Shown: one piece after another, positions 20,102 to 33,264 of the stretch
Layout: each line of letters begins with the position of its first letter
Position numbering within the stretch: the stretch's first letter is position 1
Assembly (NCBI RefSeq): GCF_016545825.1
Contig: NC_052614.1
Location: 63,586,528 to 63,650,527 of the forward strand
Reading direction: 5' to 3'
Origin: Eucalyptus grandis
Lineage: Eukaryota; Streptophyta; Magnoliopsida; Myrtales; Myrtaceae
Length of the DNA: 64,000 nt
Notes under the pieces: generated by a model
Seen by the model: only the letters and a program-made list of their open reading frames with translations
Told to the model about the DNA's origin: nothing
The model's database searches: none
Made by a program: the position numbers and the translations under genes

Positions 20102-22782
20102 AGTTAAATATAAAGCAGAATAGAGAATCCAGGAATTTTCTATATAATTCGATATATGATCATTAAGAGTATATTAGCCTATTTATATGCATTATGATAT
20201 GACTATATAAAGTAACAAATATTAATCAAGATATACACAATCCACTAGAATTTAAATTTAATGTCACTTAGTGCCATGTAAACTTGTTTCTCTAACAACA
20301 CCGTGGGGCATCAAGCTTATTGATCCATGGTGGGTTGTGTGTCATGCCCCAAATCCTAGAAGGATGAGGGAGTGACATGACCTTTCTTTCTCTAAGGATG
20401 CAGCCTCTAACAATAACTTAAATATCCAACTCCCAATAGTTTCCATGATAACGCTCTTGCTCCAACGGCCACTAACTAAGGATCTAAAAAAAAATGATGA
20501 GAAGAAAGGAATGAGCCACCATGGCCCGGTGAGTAATACATTTCTTCTAAACAGATCGAACAATCACTATGCATATTTAATGTAAAACATGGGCTTTGAA
20601 AAGTAAAAAGGAAAAAAAATAAGAAAAGAAAGAAAGAGCAAAAGGTTGAAAATTCAAAAGAAAAGGGATAAGGGGGGGCTTCAGCTCAATTATAAGGAAG
20701 CAACGGAGAGAGAAAGAGAAAACCGAGAGCCCACTCGAGGAAAAAGGAGGAAGAAAAGAGAGGAGAGAAAAGAATAAAGGAGGAAGGGAAAAATTTTGCT
20801 GCACTCGTGATTTGAACACCTTGTGAAGCCGACTCAACTCCATTTTGCAACATTGGTAAGTGTTTGCACCATTCATTCGTTTGATCGAAGTAGTTTTGAA
20901 TTTAGGGCTCAAAAAGTCGGAATTATTGGAGGTTTGTGCGGCAAAATCCAATTTTTGAGTCGTTGAGCTGCGTATTTTTATAGAAATGATATTTATGATG
21001 TTGTGAAGTTATAGCAATTTACGGAGCTCAGGTTTGCCCGAAACAGAATTTTCAATTTCAACGTGCATTCTGGACAGAGTTATGAACGGTAATTTTTAAG
21101 CTGAATTTCAGTCATTTCCGGCGAAGTCTTGAGGTGACTGAGTTAGGGTTCTTATAGTATGTCCAAATGGCTTTCTAAAGACTATAAGTTGGCTCGAAAC
21201 AGAATTATGTGGAGGAAGTTATGGCAAGATGAATTTTAACACATGAGCCGCGCCTAGTGGACAACAATAGATTTTTGCTAGAGGCGGGCTTTTCGTTGGT
21301 GCATATGTGTTGTTTTATTAACAAATAGGCATAATACAGTTGAGTCGTTCATTGGAATATCATTTCACTTGGTCTTTTAATATTGTTTTCAGGTTATTTA
21401 TTAAGAATTCGAGTGCATCAACTCGAGTAACTACTGTAGTTGGTTTTTGGCTTTTCCTAGGTAAGTGATACTATTTTTTTTTTTCTAGTTTAAACTCATG
21501 TTTTGAAAACATTATAGATTAAGCATGCTATAAGTTAATAAATAGAATCCCTTATTGCATAAAATAGAATCAAGCTTTTACTGCTATTTTGTTGTTTGAA
21601 AAGGGAAGTCATCTTTCGACTTTAACTTGAATGATTGCCTATAAATGGTTTGTGAAACCTTTTATCAAAGAATCTTGAAAAATTTACTATTTATGAATGT
21701 GGTTTTGAAAGGTGCTTTGATATCTATATATCGAATGCCTAAGTTATGAACTTCTTTTTGAAATGTATTCTGAATTAGTTTGGGAAACTCATTGTGATAT
21801 ATGAAATGATTTTTTGGATTTGGCTATGGATTACTGGAGATTGAGTTGCGAAAGCTTTTGATAATTGATTTGTGAAATGTATTCTGATATATGAGATTGT
21901 TTATGAATTAGAGAATGGGGTTGAGTGCTCAATCTCATTGTGAGCCTAATGAGGAGCTTGTGAGTATATGCATACTAGTCTAGAATATCATTGTGAGCCA
22001 AGCCACTAGCTAATAATAAGTTGAGACATTATCAAGGGAGAATCTTTGTCGCCTTATTATCAGGCATTGTGTCGTGACCATGGTTAGATATTGAGCAAAA
22101 AATTAGTCGATGGATGGACCATTGACGTGTGATTTCATATGAGATGGATTAATGGAATAAACAATTGATATATGGCATGAGTTTAGTCGATGGATGGGAC
22201 CATCAATGTGTGTTTTTATGAGATTGACCAATAGGTTGGACCATTGGTGTTTGTTATATTATTATCTTGAGTATTCTTGTGATGAACATATTATGTTAAA
22301 ATAAGAAATATCGAATTTTGATTTTTAAAGGTTTGTTAAATTCCACATTGGCAAAAGTGAGTTATGTTTATGTTTTATAGCATGTGAGACAATCTTCTTG
22401 ATCTAGTCTGAGGTTGTTGAGTATGGTGGTGTGTAAACGATGCACAAAAGGTCAAGAATCAGAGTGGAAATAGCAAGCAGCCATTGCGGCTAGCTTGGAA
22501 AATAGTTACTGGGATGTGGCCTATGCAATTGGCATCAAAAGAAAGTCACTTCCATGAAAAGGCTCGATCGAACGACGCAATCAATGTGATTAGCGTCGAA
22601 ACATGACTATTATAGAAAATATGAGACTTGTGCACGCACTCGGTGCATTTAAGTTTCCACAGGTACGAATAATCTGATACCAAGTTAAATATAAAGTAGA
22701 AAAGAAAATTGGAGAATTTTCTATATAATTTGGTATATGATAATGAAGAGTACAATAGGCATTATGATATGACTATATAAAG

Positions 22783-22822
<40 letters not shown>

Positions 22823-24042
22823 ATAAAGATATACACAATCATATGGAGATATCCGCGCAATCTTAAAAGATATAAAAATTCAATAGAAATATTCTAATTA
22901 TTTCTAATGTAACAAAGTATCCTAATTATCTCTAACATTCTCCCTTAAACTCAATGTGACATCAAAGAAGTCAACTGGAGTTTGAATTAATATCATTCAA
23001 TGCCACGAAATCTTATTTCTCTAACAACATCGCGGGATATCGGGCTTGTTGATCCATGGTGGGCAGTGTTTGAGACAGTCTTCTAGATCTAGCTCATCTG
23101 AAAGTGTCGAGTTTGGTGATGATGTCAACTTCTCAAAACAACGCACGAAAGGTTGAGATTTGGAGGGGAAACAATAAGTTGCATATGTGGCTTGCTTGTG
23201 AAATAGCAACTAAGCGGCGGCCTATACGGTCGACTTGGAAAATAGCTACTAGATTACGGTTTGTGCAGCAGGCATCAAAAGAAAGCCACCTCTATGAAAA
23301 GGCTCGATTGGATGACGCGGTCAATGTGATTAGCATTGAAACATGACTATTATAGAAAGGACTCAACTAAGTGCTTTCTCAGATAAGACTTGTGCATACA
23401 AAGTGAAGACTACTTAGCAGGAACGATGGGGATGGATTTATTTGGATGTGCACCGTGCAGAAAGCGAAAAGAAATTTCTAAGGTGCACGCAGTGCACTAA
23501 GATTGCCCCAGGAAAGGAGGCTCTGATATCAAGTTAAATATAGAGTAGAAGAGAGCATTGAGAAATTTTCCATATAAATCAATATATAGAAAAGAGTACA
23601 CAAAGAGTCTATTTATAGGCTTTATGATATGATTATATGAAGTAATATACAATCATATGAAGATATCCATGCAATCTTGAGAGATACAAAAAATCAATAT
23701 AAATGTTCTAATTATTTCTAATATAGGAAAATACCATAATTATTTCTAACAAGTTAAATATAAAGTAGAATTGAGAATTTGGGAATTTTTGTATAAATCA
23801 ATATATGATAATAAAGAGTACATTAGCCTATTTATAGGCATTATGATACGACTATATAAAGTAACATATATCAATCAAGATATGCATAGTCCTATGGAGA
23901 TATCGGTGCAATCTTGAGAAATACAGAAAATCAATAGAAATATTCTAATTATTTCTAATATAAAAAAAATCCTAATTATCTCTAACATTATCTCTCAAAC
24001 TCAAGGTGACATCAAAGAAGTCAACTAGAGTTTGAATTAATG
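20102..24042 (-). mobile_element. Tandem array of the same TRIM-like element (copies B, C and partial D)
   Basis: After copy A the order along the plus strand is: a truncated LTR (20102-about 20249), internal B (about 20250-22682, split by a solo LTR at 20340-22382), one LTR (22683-22937), internal C (22938-23531, with a primer-binding site near 23519-23531), LTR (23532-23751), LTR (23752-23987), and the start of internal D. Internals B and C share a single LTR, and elsewhere two LTRs abut directly. That is the pattern left by recombination between LTRs, not by independent insertions. The LTR at 22683 contains an (AT)n expansion at 22784-22820. Confidence 0.8.
20340..22382 (+). mobile_element. 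Solo LTR, 2043 bp, inserted in TRIM copy B
   Basis: The block starts TGTCATGCCCC and ends ATAGCA, and interrupts TRIM internal sequence that is contiguous in copies A and C. A tgtg repeat flanks it (20336-20339 and 22383-22386). It has no internal domain or second LTR. The TGTCA-type start and 2-kb length suggest a Gypsy-type LTR. Orientation is taken from TG...CA only and is not certain. Open frames inside (for example 20577-20951 minus, a purine-rich tract) are not genes. Confidence 0.7.
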
Positions 24043-24094
24043 ATATCTCATTGATTCGAACTGTCACGTATTTATTGTGATTTTGTTGCCATGA

Positions 24095-27000
24095 TGTTGA
24101 CACCTAAATTTTGACAATCGAGTCATTTAGCTATTGCATAGAAAATTATGGGTTAATTTTATCCATAAAAAATATATTAATTACATAGCATATAAGTTTA
24201 GGTGCATTGCATTTTTTTTGCATTGATCTATTGGACTAATGGCATATGGGTTCGAATTAGTGTTTCCGAGCTTTAACTTGACAGGCTAGGCAAGCTTATG
24301 AAGAGTGCAAATTGGTCCAAGTCTGGTGTTTCTTTTTTTAATTATCTTGTTTACGATGAATTTTTGGAATTTGAGAAAATCGCATTGCAATTTTATCTTT
24401 AGCAATAGGCCATAAAATCAGTGGAGAATATTCAGGAGATGAGGAAAATAAAAAGATTTTTGTGATTGGAAGGTTATTGGCAATTTTCATGTATATTGAA
24501 AAGAGATGAAATATTCCAAAAAAGATTGCATTTGCTTTGCCTAGGATTAAACACGGGATTTTGGGGGACTTATCGAGGGTGTCATCATTGCTAGATGCGC
24601 GTCCAGGCAATCCTGGGGAAGTAGAGCTTGCTCAGGCCCAGGGGATGGGCGGTTCAAACCCTAGGGGTCCCCCAGCGGTTTGCCATTACCCGTTTTAACG
24701 CCTTTGGGTTGGCTCCGACAGGCGAGTCAGTTTAAGGTCATGATGGGACCAGAGGGTTCGAAGAAGAGAGAATAAAAGAGAGAGGAAATGGGGGCTTCTC
24801 TGGGTCGAAAAAAAAACAAGAGTGAGAAAAGTTTCTTTGGGAAGGGAAAAATCAGCAAGATGCAGAGAGAAGGGTGCAGAGAAGACAGGTGAGAGAAAGT
24901 GACGTGAGAGACACAAGCAGAGCAGGGAAAAAGAAAAAAGAGAAAGCAACCCTTCGTCTTCTTCGGAGAGCTTCTTCGCCGGCGTCCTTCGCTACCCGAC
25001 CCCTTCACCGGCCACCTCCGTCGACAGCTGCCGCAGCCGCGACGCCACCGCATCCCGCGAGAGCACCGCCACCCCTGCGCCGCCCGCGTCCGGTCGCCAG
25101 CCACCGCGGCGCCGGCCCGCGACTCGCCTGTTCGCGATTCCATCTCTCTCGTCGCGGCCCACCATCTGCGCCGACCGCCAGAGCACCAGCCTCTTCGAGC
25201 CCTAGCGACACCAGTAGCCGCCGGCCCAGTCGTCCGCGACGCCCGATTCCCCTGCAGCGGCTCGAGCCCACGCGACGCAGCCCTCTGCTTCCTCGACGAC
25301 CGCTGCTCTCCGCCCTTGCTGCTGACGCCACCGCTCCGTCCGCGAAGCCGCCTCTGCTGCCGAGCCGCTCCACCAGCCTGACGAAGCCACCGCCGTGCCG
25401 ATCCGCGACGACGCTGCTTCCCTTGCCCTGTCCGCGATCCGCCCACGGTGCCCGAGTTCAGCGCCTAGCCCAGCCAGCTGCTGCCCCTTCCGAGTTGCTC
25501 CGCTCCTGCAGCTAGATCCGGCCACCGCGACCTCCGACCAGTGACTCGACGCCACAGATCCAGCGATCCGAACGCCGGTTCGCCCTAGCCGGAGTTCCCC
25601 TGCCGGACCTCTGACTCGCCGTTCCTGCTGTTGCCCGAGCACAAGCTTTGCTTGGGAAGAAAAAAAGAAAAAACAAAAGGAAAAAAGGAAAATTAAAGTA
25701 GGTAGTCTTTTATTTACCTTTTTTTTTTCTTTGTTGTTTTTTTTTAGTAGAATTATTCATGAATGAATGGTTGAGATTCCAACATGAAATAGCCTCTCGA
25801 ATTGGGAATTGTCAGTTTGATTTTCGTGTCCAAAATCCAACTCGTAATCATTTGCAAAATCGTCAATCCGATTTCACGCCCGAAATTTGATTCACAATTT
25901 ATTTAAAGATTGACTAATCCGATCTCATGCGTGAGATATGATTTGCCAATTTGTGGATATCGATCATATATTTGCCATCATGTTGATTGAACCAAATTTT
26001 TTTTTTTATTTACCTAAACCCCGTACACAAATGACGAAATTCAAACTTGTTCCTGTCGTGAGGAGGACAAAGCTCGAACACGTCACCACCACATGGGGTG
26101 GTTGGTTGAATCAATTTTTGTAAAGGAAAAATCCAAAAAAAATATTTGAGTTAAGATTAAACTTGTTTTAAAATATTTTTTATTATCTTGCATATTTAGG
26201 ATAGAGATTTTATTTTGAATTTAAAAAAATGCATTCATTTAGGATGTTAGTTTTTTTAAAAAAAAACTTTAAATTGCATGTTTAATTATGTGGCAATTTT
26301 AATTTCGAATTTCATAAAAAAAATAGAATTATGGCATTTTATGCATGTCATTGCATACTATGGTAGATTGCATGCTTGTTAAGAAAATAAAAATCATGTG
26401 CACGTCATTAGGTTCATGAAACACGTTAGTGATTCTTTGCTAGGTTCATTTAATTAGAAATTGCCCATCATTAATATTAGGTCATTTTGGTTAATTTAGA
26501 TTGCATATTTAATTATTGCATATTCATTAAGAAAACACACATAAATTATTTTACGCATTCATATAGTTTAGGCTATATTACCATGTCATATCATTTCATG
26601 TTAAATTAGTAGCATGCATTACATGATTCTCACTAAGTAAGTGGAAACAAAAAAAGAAATTGCATATTAATTGGAAATCATATATAGAATTATCAATGTG
26701 AATTTTGATCTAATATTTCAGATGCTTTCGTTGTTGCGAGATAAGTTCTGCAATTTATTCATTGCTTTCTTGGGTGTTAAATTGGTGATTTGCGCACCCG
26801 CATGATCACTTCACATATTAGGGAAACAGATTTAGAATTAATGAGAAGTCTAGTGTAACCAAGTCCCCGTACCCAAAGTCTCTAGTTCGTAGGAGTAAAA
26901 TAATTCTCCCATTATTTTATTTAGGTGTCTAATCGACCTACCATAAACTGATTAATGGCGACTTCTAGATAAAATCCATTTGCATATTAAAAAATTTAAA

Positions 27001-27104
27001 CCTAAGTCGCGAATTAGTATGAACCTGGGAGAACTTGAGCTAAGTTAAACTTAGTAATCCATTAGCCAAACCCTAGGTGATTCACCCAAAATTTGATCGC
27101 AACA
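24095..27104 (+). mobile_element. Solo LTR, 3010 bp (Tat/Ogre-like Gypsy), inserted in the Copia integrase
   Basis: The block starts TGTTGACACC, ends TCGCAACA, and is flanked by the perfect 5-bp repeat catga (24090-24094 and 27105-27109). Removing it restores the Copia integrase reading across the join. A GC-rich tract at 24950-25640 gives long overlapping open frames of low complexity on both strands that are not genes. The 3' part has the words gcgcacccgcatgatcac and taatggcgact seen in the LTR at 28576, so the two are relatives. The Tat/Ogre assignment is by general LTR look and length. Confidence 0.85.
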
Positions 27105-28575
27105 CATGATTAAAATACAATTTTCTCAAAACATCAAGATCTCCCGTACCGATAATGCTATGGAATATAGAGACATGGAATTTCTTTGAATTATTTGTCA
27201 AAATGGTGCTATCATTCATCACTCTTGTCCAAGGAGTTCTCAACAAAATGGTCGAGCTGAGCATAAACATTGACACAGCTTAGATGTTGATCTCAACCTC
27301 TTATCTAGAATAGTTTTGGGGAGAGGCTTCTCATATTGCTATATACACTATTAATCATACTCCCATCACCTATTATAGGTAATTTCTCTCCTTATAAGCG
27401 CTTATATGGGAGTGTTCTTAATTATAATATTCTTGAGTTTTTATTAGTGTTTGTTTTGTCCATCTTCTTCCAAATGAATGCATGAAATTAGAATTTCATG
27501 CTCATGTACGTTGTTTCCTTAGGCATGTGATTTAGCACAAATGTTATCAATGTTGGGATCCTATCTCTAATCATCTTTGTATATCTCGTCATGTTAGCTT
27601 TTGGGAACACAAGATATTCTCTTCACTTCACCCTTTCGACTCCTCTTCTACTCCTTCCTTTTTTACTAATCCTTTTGTGGATCTATTTCCTAAAGATACA
27701 AAATTGAATCTTCCTCTTTGGAGTACTCTTCTCCTAATTTTGATGTAGGTGCCTTTGGTAATCCCACTTCGGCAATTCTTGACTTGTCTGCACCATTTGT
27801 GGATTCTTCACCCTTGGTCATTCTCTCTTCTCTTGTTCATCACTCCATCGCTCGACCCGAGTAAGTCAACCTTATATTTGGCTTCATGTTTTTTATTGTT
27901 CTTCTACTATTACTTCCCTTCACAAGCCTTGCGTATACAAAGAAGCTCGAAATAACCCTCTTTGGCAGCAAGCAATGGCGGATAAGTTGCATGCTTTGGG
28001 CAAATCTCATACTTAGGAATTGGTTGATTTGCCTCCTGAAAAGTCGACTATAGGTTGTAGATGGGTATATAAGATTAAGACTATGGCAGACGATATGATG
28101 GAACATTGCTAGGCTAGTACTAAAAGGTTTTATTCATGAGTATGGAATTGACTATAACGAGATATTTGCTCAAGTTGCGCATCTTACTTCTATTCAAAGT
28201 CTTCTTGCTTTTTGCAGCTATCAAACAATGGCCTCTATTCCAAATGGATTTGCGATCTTACTGAGGAAGTATAAATGGAGCCACCTCCTAAGTACACTAC
28301 TGCTTCTAATGAAGTATGTCACTTGTGTAAAGCTTTATATGGACTGAAAGAGGCTTCTCATGCAGATATTCTAAGTTCAATTCCACCATGGAACATCTTG
28401 GCTTTAGATCTAGTCCCTATGACAATGCTCTATTCGTTCAAAAAACTTCTCATGGGTCTATTCTACTGCTATTATATGTGGATGATATGGCTAGTACTAG
28501 TGATGGTCTTGTTAGTATTACAAAGCTTCAGCAGTATTCTAGTTAGTAGTTTGAAATGAAAGATCTCAAGTAACT

Positions 28576-31500
28576 TGTTGACACCTATTTTAAAAACAAA
28601 ACACAAACAAACAAAACAAAAAAGAAAAAACGCACTAAGGGGGCGGGTTGGGCCAAATCCGGCCTCGGCCCAACCCACCCCTCATTTTTTCTCTCTCTCT
28701 CGCGCGGGGGCCCGGCCCAGCTGTTTTCCTCCACCTGGCGTCCTTCACGCACGACCTGCAGAAGAGGAAGAGGAAAAGGGCAGAAAGGAAGGGGGCAGCA
28801 GGAACGGCGGACAGGAGGAACCGAGGGGGAGATTGGGGGAAGGCAGAGAGAAATCGAGAGTGGAAAGCAAGAGAGAAGCTTGGCCGCGCTTGAGACCCGG
28901 CTTCCCGACGTCCATATTTCCGGTAAGTCTTTTTCTTTTTTCTTTTTATTTTTTGTTTCTAGAGTTCAGCACCCCTTTGACCCGAGGATCTCGTCTCGAC
29001 GACGCCAGGGCGGCCGGCCACGGCTCGATCCGTCTCGGGTCCGCCCTGCTGGCCGCCGCCCCGTCGAGCCGAGTAGGGCCCGTCACCCAAGCGCATTGGC
29101 GCGCTCCATGTTACCCTGTTCTTGAGCTCGTCGGATCGGGGGCTCGCAGTTCTTCCGTCCGCTCGAGTCCCGACCCCGGCGGTGCTGCGCGTCGTTGCCT
29201 CTGGACCCTGCTTGTTTGTCTATGTTTATCTCAGTCGGTACTGCGCGTCGTTGCCTCTGGACCCTGCTTGTTTGTCTTGAGGTCATGTCGAGTTATCGTT
29301 TGCCTCCGGCCCGGTCGGTGTTGTTCAATGAAATGTCTCTGTGATACCCATGCAAGTCACGTTCGTCTCCCTGAAATGGTAGATCCCTTCGTTCATATTC
29401 TGTTGGCTTTTATACGTTACTATCGCTATTCCTCGCTTCTTTCCTTCGTCACGGTCGCTTGCGCGTACGTGGTGTGTTTTGTGTCCTCCGTTCGGGCGAT
29501 GGATGGTGGCGGATCGCGACTCTCGCAAGGAGTGAGGGCGGTGTGAAGGAGGCGCTTGGGAGAGACAGAGGGGCCGGCGGCAGCAAATCTCGGTCGAAGG
29601 TGTTGGTGCGGTGAAGGGTCTTCGGAATAAGGAGCATCGGGCGTGCAGAGAACGCACGAAGAAGAAGACCAAAAAGGCAAAAAAAAAAAAAAAAAAAGAA
29701 ATAAAAAAAAAAAAAAAGAGAGAAAGTGGCTTCGGGAAGAGGAGTCGCTGGAGGAGAAAATATTCAATGATTCCAAAGCGCCACGTTAATTACTGACGTG
29801 ATGCGCTTTTTTTTTATTGATATCTAATAGTAGATCGACACGTGTTGGTGTTGGATAAGGTGAAATAAAAAAAATAAAAATCTTTTTTTCTCTGTTCATC
29901 TTCCTCCCTGACAGAGAACACCCGTCCGGCCACCATCTCCGCCCCTTCTGATGTCACTTGGCCGCATCCAGATCTGGAACCGCGAAGCCATGGCCGCAAC
30001 AGACCTGGCCAACCTTTAGATCTCGGCTACTCCCTCCTCCAGTCATCACTGAGCTTCAGAAAAGCTGAGCGCTAAACCTTCTCCAGATCTCGACCGAGCC
30101 ATGGCCAAGCAACTCCTCCTCCAGATCTCGGTCGAGCCATCATGGCTGAGCCTTTTAAAAAATGATGGAACAAGTCTTGACGAGGCGAGGATGGCCTCGT
30201 CTGTGAAGCCATAACCGCGACAGATCTGGCTCTAAGGTCTGTTGTGCGGCCATGGCTTCAAGTTCTGTCAAGAACGCGGCCATGGCTCCACGGTTCCAGA
30301 TCTAGATCCTGCCATGGCTCCAGATCTGTCATGGCTGGGCTTCACGGAAGGGAACTTTAAGGGAGGACAATGGAAGGAGACACTAGAGAGAGAGACTCCA
30401 TGACTGTTCCAATTCCCCTCTGGCTTGTGCGGTGGAGACAGCCGAACGGGATTCTCAAGTGGCGGGCAGGCGGTGGCCGGAAGGAGGAGGAGGCCGTGCC
30501 ATCCATGGCCGAGAAACGATTTGCAGAGGAGAGGAGAAGAGGGGGCGATGCAGGAAGTTGAAAAAAAAAGAATTTCATTTTTTATTCCACCTCCAAAACG
30601 TGTAAAATGCATGCCACGTCAGCAATTGACGTGACGCTTTGAAATCACTTAATATTTTCTCGGCTAGAGTAGAGTAAAGGAGAGACCAGAGTAGGTCTTT
30701 AAAAACTGCTCCCCCTTGAATAGACAATTCCGGGGACTCCTCCTCACAAGCCATTTATAGGCAAGTGAGGGGGAGAGTAGTATGGGATAACAATCTCATT
30801 AGGTATCTCGGCTGAAAGCTTAGAAAGGGTTAGGGACTGCAACCTTAATCCGTGAAGTCCCCCTGCTTGCAAAGATATTGGCGGGGTTCGGGAAATGACA
30901 GGCTCAGTAGTGGCACACACCGGGGGTGGCTGGCCAACAAGAGTGCAGTGAATAGGACAAAATAGGGAAAGGACAAAAGAAAAAATAAATTAAAAATTAA
31001 AAATATTAAAAAAATAAAATATATATAAATTCAAAAACTTTTCCGAAAGTTCAACAACTTTCAGAAAACATTAAAAAAATTCAAAAAAATTCAGAAAATA
31101 TTGAAAATTCGAGTTTTTATAAAAATAAAAAATTAGAAAATTTAAATAAAAAAAAAAAAGTCAGGAAATTCAAATTTTCTTTTGAAAATTTTTACAAAAA
31201 AGACTTCATGAGTTGTTTTCTCAAAATTAGAAGTTTCTTAGCTCTATAGTTGTGCTAAAAATTGAGTAAACATTTAGGGCTTTACCTTAGGATTACAATT
31301 GTTCTCAAAGATAATTACTCTTGTTTGCATACTTTTGCTATTTTGATCCTTTTAATCTAGTTAATATTAGTATTTATCTTTTCCTTAATGTTAAATATTT
31401 GCTATTCCATGCAATTTATTTAAACGCTTTCATTTGCTGCTAATTGTTTTTTTTTAATTATTGCGCACGCGCACGATTACTTTACATGTTAATAGATATG

Positions 31501-31826
31501 CCTAAAATTAATTTAAACTGCTTAACAAAAATATTTTTCTTTAAAATGAACAAAATTAGGTACCGAAAGAGTACTAATTAGTCAATTAGTGTAATCAAAT
31601 CCCCGATCCTACATTCTTTGGTTGCATAGGAAGTGAGGTACACTCTCAATACCTCACTTGGTTTCTAACCGATCCCAATAAGCTAATGGCGGCTCCTTAT
31701 TGTGAAATTATTAAAAATACCACAATTTCACGTGAGTTATGGACTAGCTCATGCCTAATCATAGGCTATAGGCCTGTCCTTTAGGCAATACCCCTAAACT
31801 TATTTCTTGAATGGTAGGTCGCGGCA
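28576..31826 (+). mobile_element. Solo LTR, 3251 bp (same clade), inserted in the Copia reverse transcriptase
   Basis: The block starts TGTTGACACC and ends GTCGCGGCA. Its flanks are taact (28571-28575) and caact (31827-31831), a 5-bp duplication with one change. The Copia frame goes from MKDL on the left to SYFLGVEV-like residues on the right, so the insertion is exact. It contains GC-rich sequence (28640-29520), an A-run near 29680-29716, a nested inverted-repeat element (29754-30661) and an AT-rich end. The 323-residue open frame starting at 28575 is low-complexity LTR sequence, not a gene. Confidence 0.85.
29754..30661. mobile_element. Non-autonomous TIR element nested in the solo LTR, 908 bp
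   Basis: Terminal inverted repeats of about 48 bp (29754-29800 and 30614-30661) start gagaaaatatt and share caaagcg, cacgt and ctgacgtg with a few changes. Flanks cgctggag and ggctagag match at 6 of 8 positions, which fits an old 8-9 bp target duplication. The core alternates gccatggc and agatct words and has no domain. A Mutator-like MITE is the best guess. Confidence 0.65.
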
Positions 31827-32085
31827 CAACTTAGTTATTTTCTAGGAGTGGAGGTTGCCTTAGACTCCATAGGCTATTATATTTCTTAAGCAAAATGCAC
31901 TGTTTATTTTCTTTATCGCACAAGACTTATTGACACCAAGATTGCTATAACTCCAATTGAGGCAAATGCTAAATTTGATGCAAATGATAGAACTGCCCTT
32001 TCGAATCCTACACTTTATTGACAGTTGGTTGGCATTCTTGTATATCTTACCATTACTCATCCTTTCATTGCCTATGAATTACCAT

Positions 32086-33035
32086 GTATGAATTCCAGTG
32101 GGATTTGCTGAATGTAACATTTAAGTTTCCCATTTTTCATAAAAAGTGACTTAAGTATCTCATTGTACCAAATTTTGGCACTTAAGATGTTCTTTTACTT
32201 AGATTAATATCATAACAAAATCACAAAAATTGTATAACTGTAATATACAAATAGTATAATCCCAAACTAGTATACTAGTCAATTATCACGTGCCATCAAA
32301 CTTAACAATTTAATAGTAAAATTTAATGGAAACTAGCAAAGGTGAATTTATTACAAGTGTATCAGTTTTTAGTTAAGTTATAAAAAAAATATATTAGTTT
32401 TGGGTTTTTGGTGGTAAGAAAATTAGTTTTTGACAAATTTGTCATATGAGTACCAGTTTGAAGTTTTTTTAGGGTATCAACCATCTAACTTTTTAATAAT
32501 TTTATTACATTTTAATCTTCTTCTTCTGGCCTTCAGTGATGCTCAACCTGACCAAATCTAGGCAAGGTCAACCTCACACAACCTCATCTTCTGCTTCTTC
32601 TTCTTCATCTTCATCTTCTTCTTCTATTTATAGAGTTTTCAGCTAAACTCTCTTATTACGGTCGGACTCAATCCGGCCCATACTAACCACCCCATATTAA
32701 ACTAATTAATAAATTTTTATCTCACCATAGACTAACCCGCAAAACGATAAATTACAATATCAATTAGTGTAGCACGCATTAGGAAAATTCTTGCACCTTT
32801 GTAAGTTTTGACACTTATATATTCATCCGTGTCAAGTTTTGGCACTTGGGTGTTTGGCACTTCACAATTCTCTATCTCTTTTTTTTTTTACAATATTCTT
32901 AACTTGCATCTTTTGTCTAAGAATGATATCGGGGGCATTTACTTGCATCTTTCATCTAAGAATGTTATCAGGGGCTTGTGCCCGTTTATATTCTTTTGTC
33001 AATATGACAATTGTTTATGTTTTCCTTGGCGTTCC
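32086..33035. other. AT-rich interval with a dispersed repeat
   Basis: Positions 32335-32480 carry the same approximately 58-bp repeat family as 17818-18045 (aaatttgtcatatgagtacc, gtttgaagttttt). A tcttcttct microsatellite lies at about 32580-32630. No gene was seen. Confidence 0.5.
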
Positions 33036-33052
33036 AACTTTGGCTGCATTCA

Positions 33053-33247
33053 ACCACTGGGGTTTACCCCAGTGGCCACCCTTCTAACTTGGAATGAGGA
33101 GGTGGAGGTTCGAATTCCCACATTTTTAGAGGATTGGGATGTGAACGATTTAATTTTAAAAGTGGGTTTCGATTCCCACGCCCTACAATGAGTTAAGGCA
33201 AAATCTTAGAGTTAGAATAGGAATAGAGTAAGACCAATAAAAAAAAA
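33053..33247 (+). mobile_element. SINE, family B, with 17-bp target-site duplication
   Basis: A 195-bp element is flanked by aactttggctgcattca (33036-33052 and 33248-33264). It carries a B-box-like word, ggttcgaattcc, at 33107-33118 and ends in an A-run. Its 3' half (tttcgattcccacgcc, then ggaatagagtaagac) matches the shorter copy at 61153-61280. It differs from family A at 15190. Confidence 0.9.
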
Positions 33248-33264
33248 AACTTTGGCTGCATTCA

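Larger units (their letters stand above)
24050..32085 (+). pseudogene. Copia polyprotein relic (integrase, RT, RNase H start), split by two solo LTRs
   Basis: Three pieces read in order. The piece 24050-24094 plus 27105-27420 gives the integrase core: across the insertion the frame reads FVAMIKIQFSQNIKI, then RTDNAMEYRD and HHSCPRSSQQNGRAEHK. At 27900-28575 come linker and reverse transcriptase pieces: NNPLWQQAMADKLHALGKS, GCRWVYKIK, HLCKALYGLKEA. At 31832-32085, after the second insertion, come SYFLGVEV-like residues, ITPIEANAKFDANDR and LYLTITHP-like residues. Stops and frameshifts are frequent, so it is dead. No gag, protease or LTRs of its own were identified. Confidence 0.8.

Noticed and set aside
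24600..24725. tRNA-like or SINE-like stretch with ggcggttcaaaccctagg
   Set aside because: The B-box-like word alone is not enough; no cloverleaf, no A-tail and no target repeat, and it lies inside a solo LTR.
24727..25642. Arg/Ser/Ala/Pro-rich open frames up to 239 codons on both strands
   Set aside because: They lie wholly within the solo LTR at 24095-27104 and are low-complexity in every frame.
28575..29546. 323-codon plus-strand open frame
   Set aside because: It starts one base before a solo LTR whose ends and target repeats are clear; composition is low-complexity with no domain.
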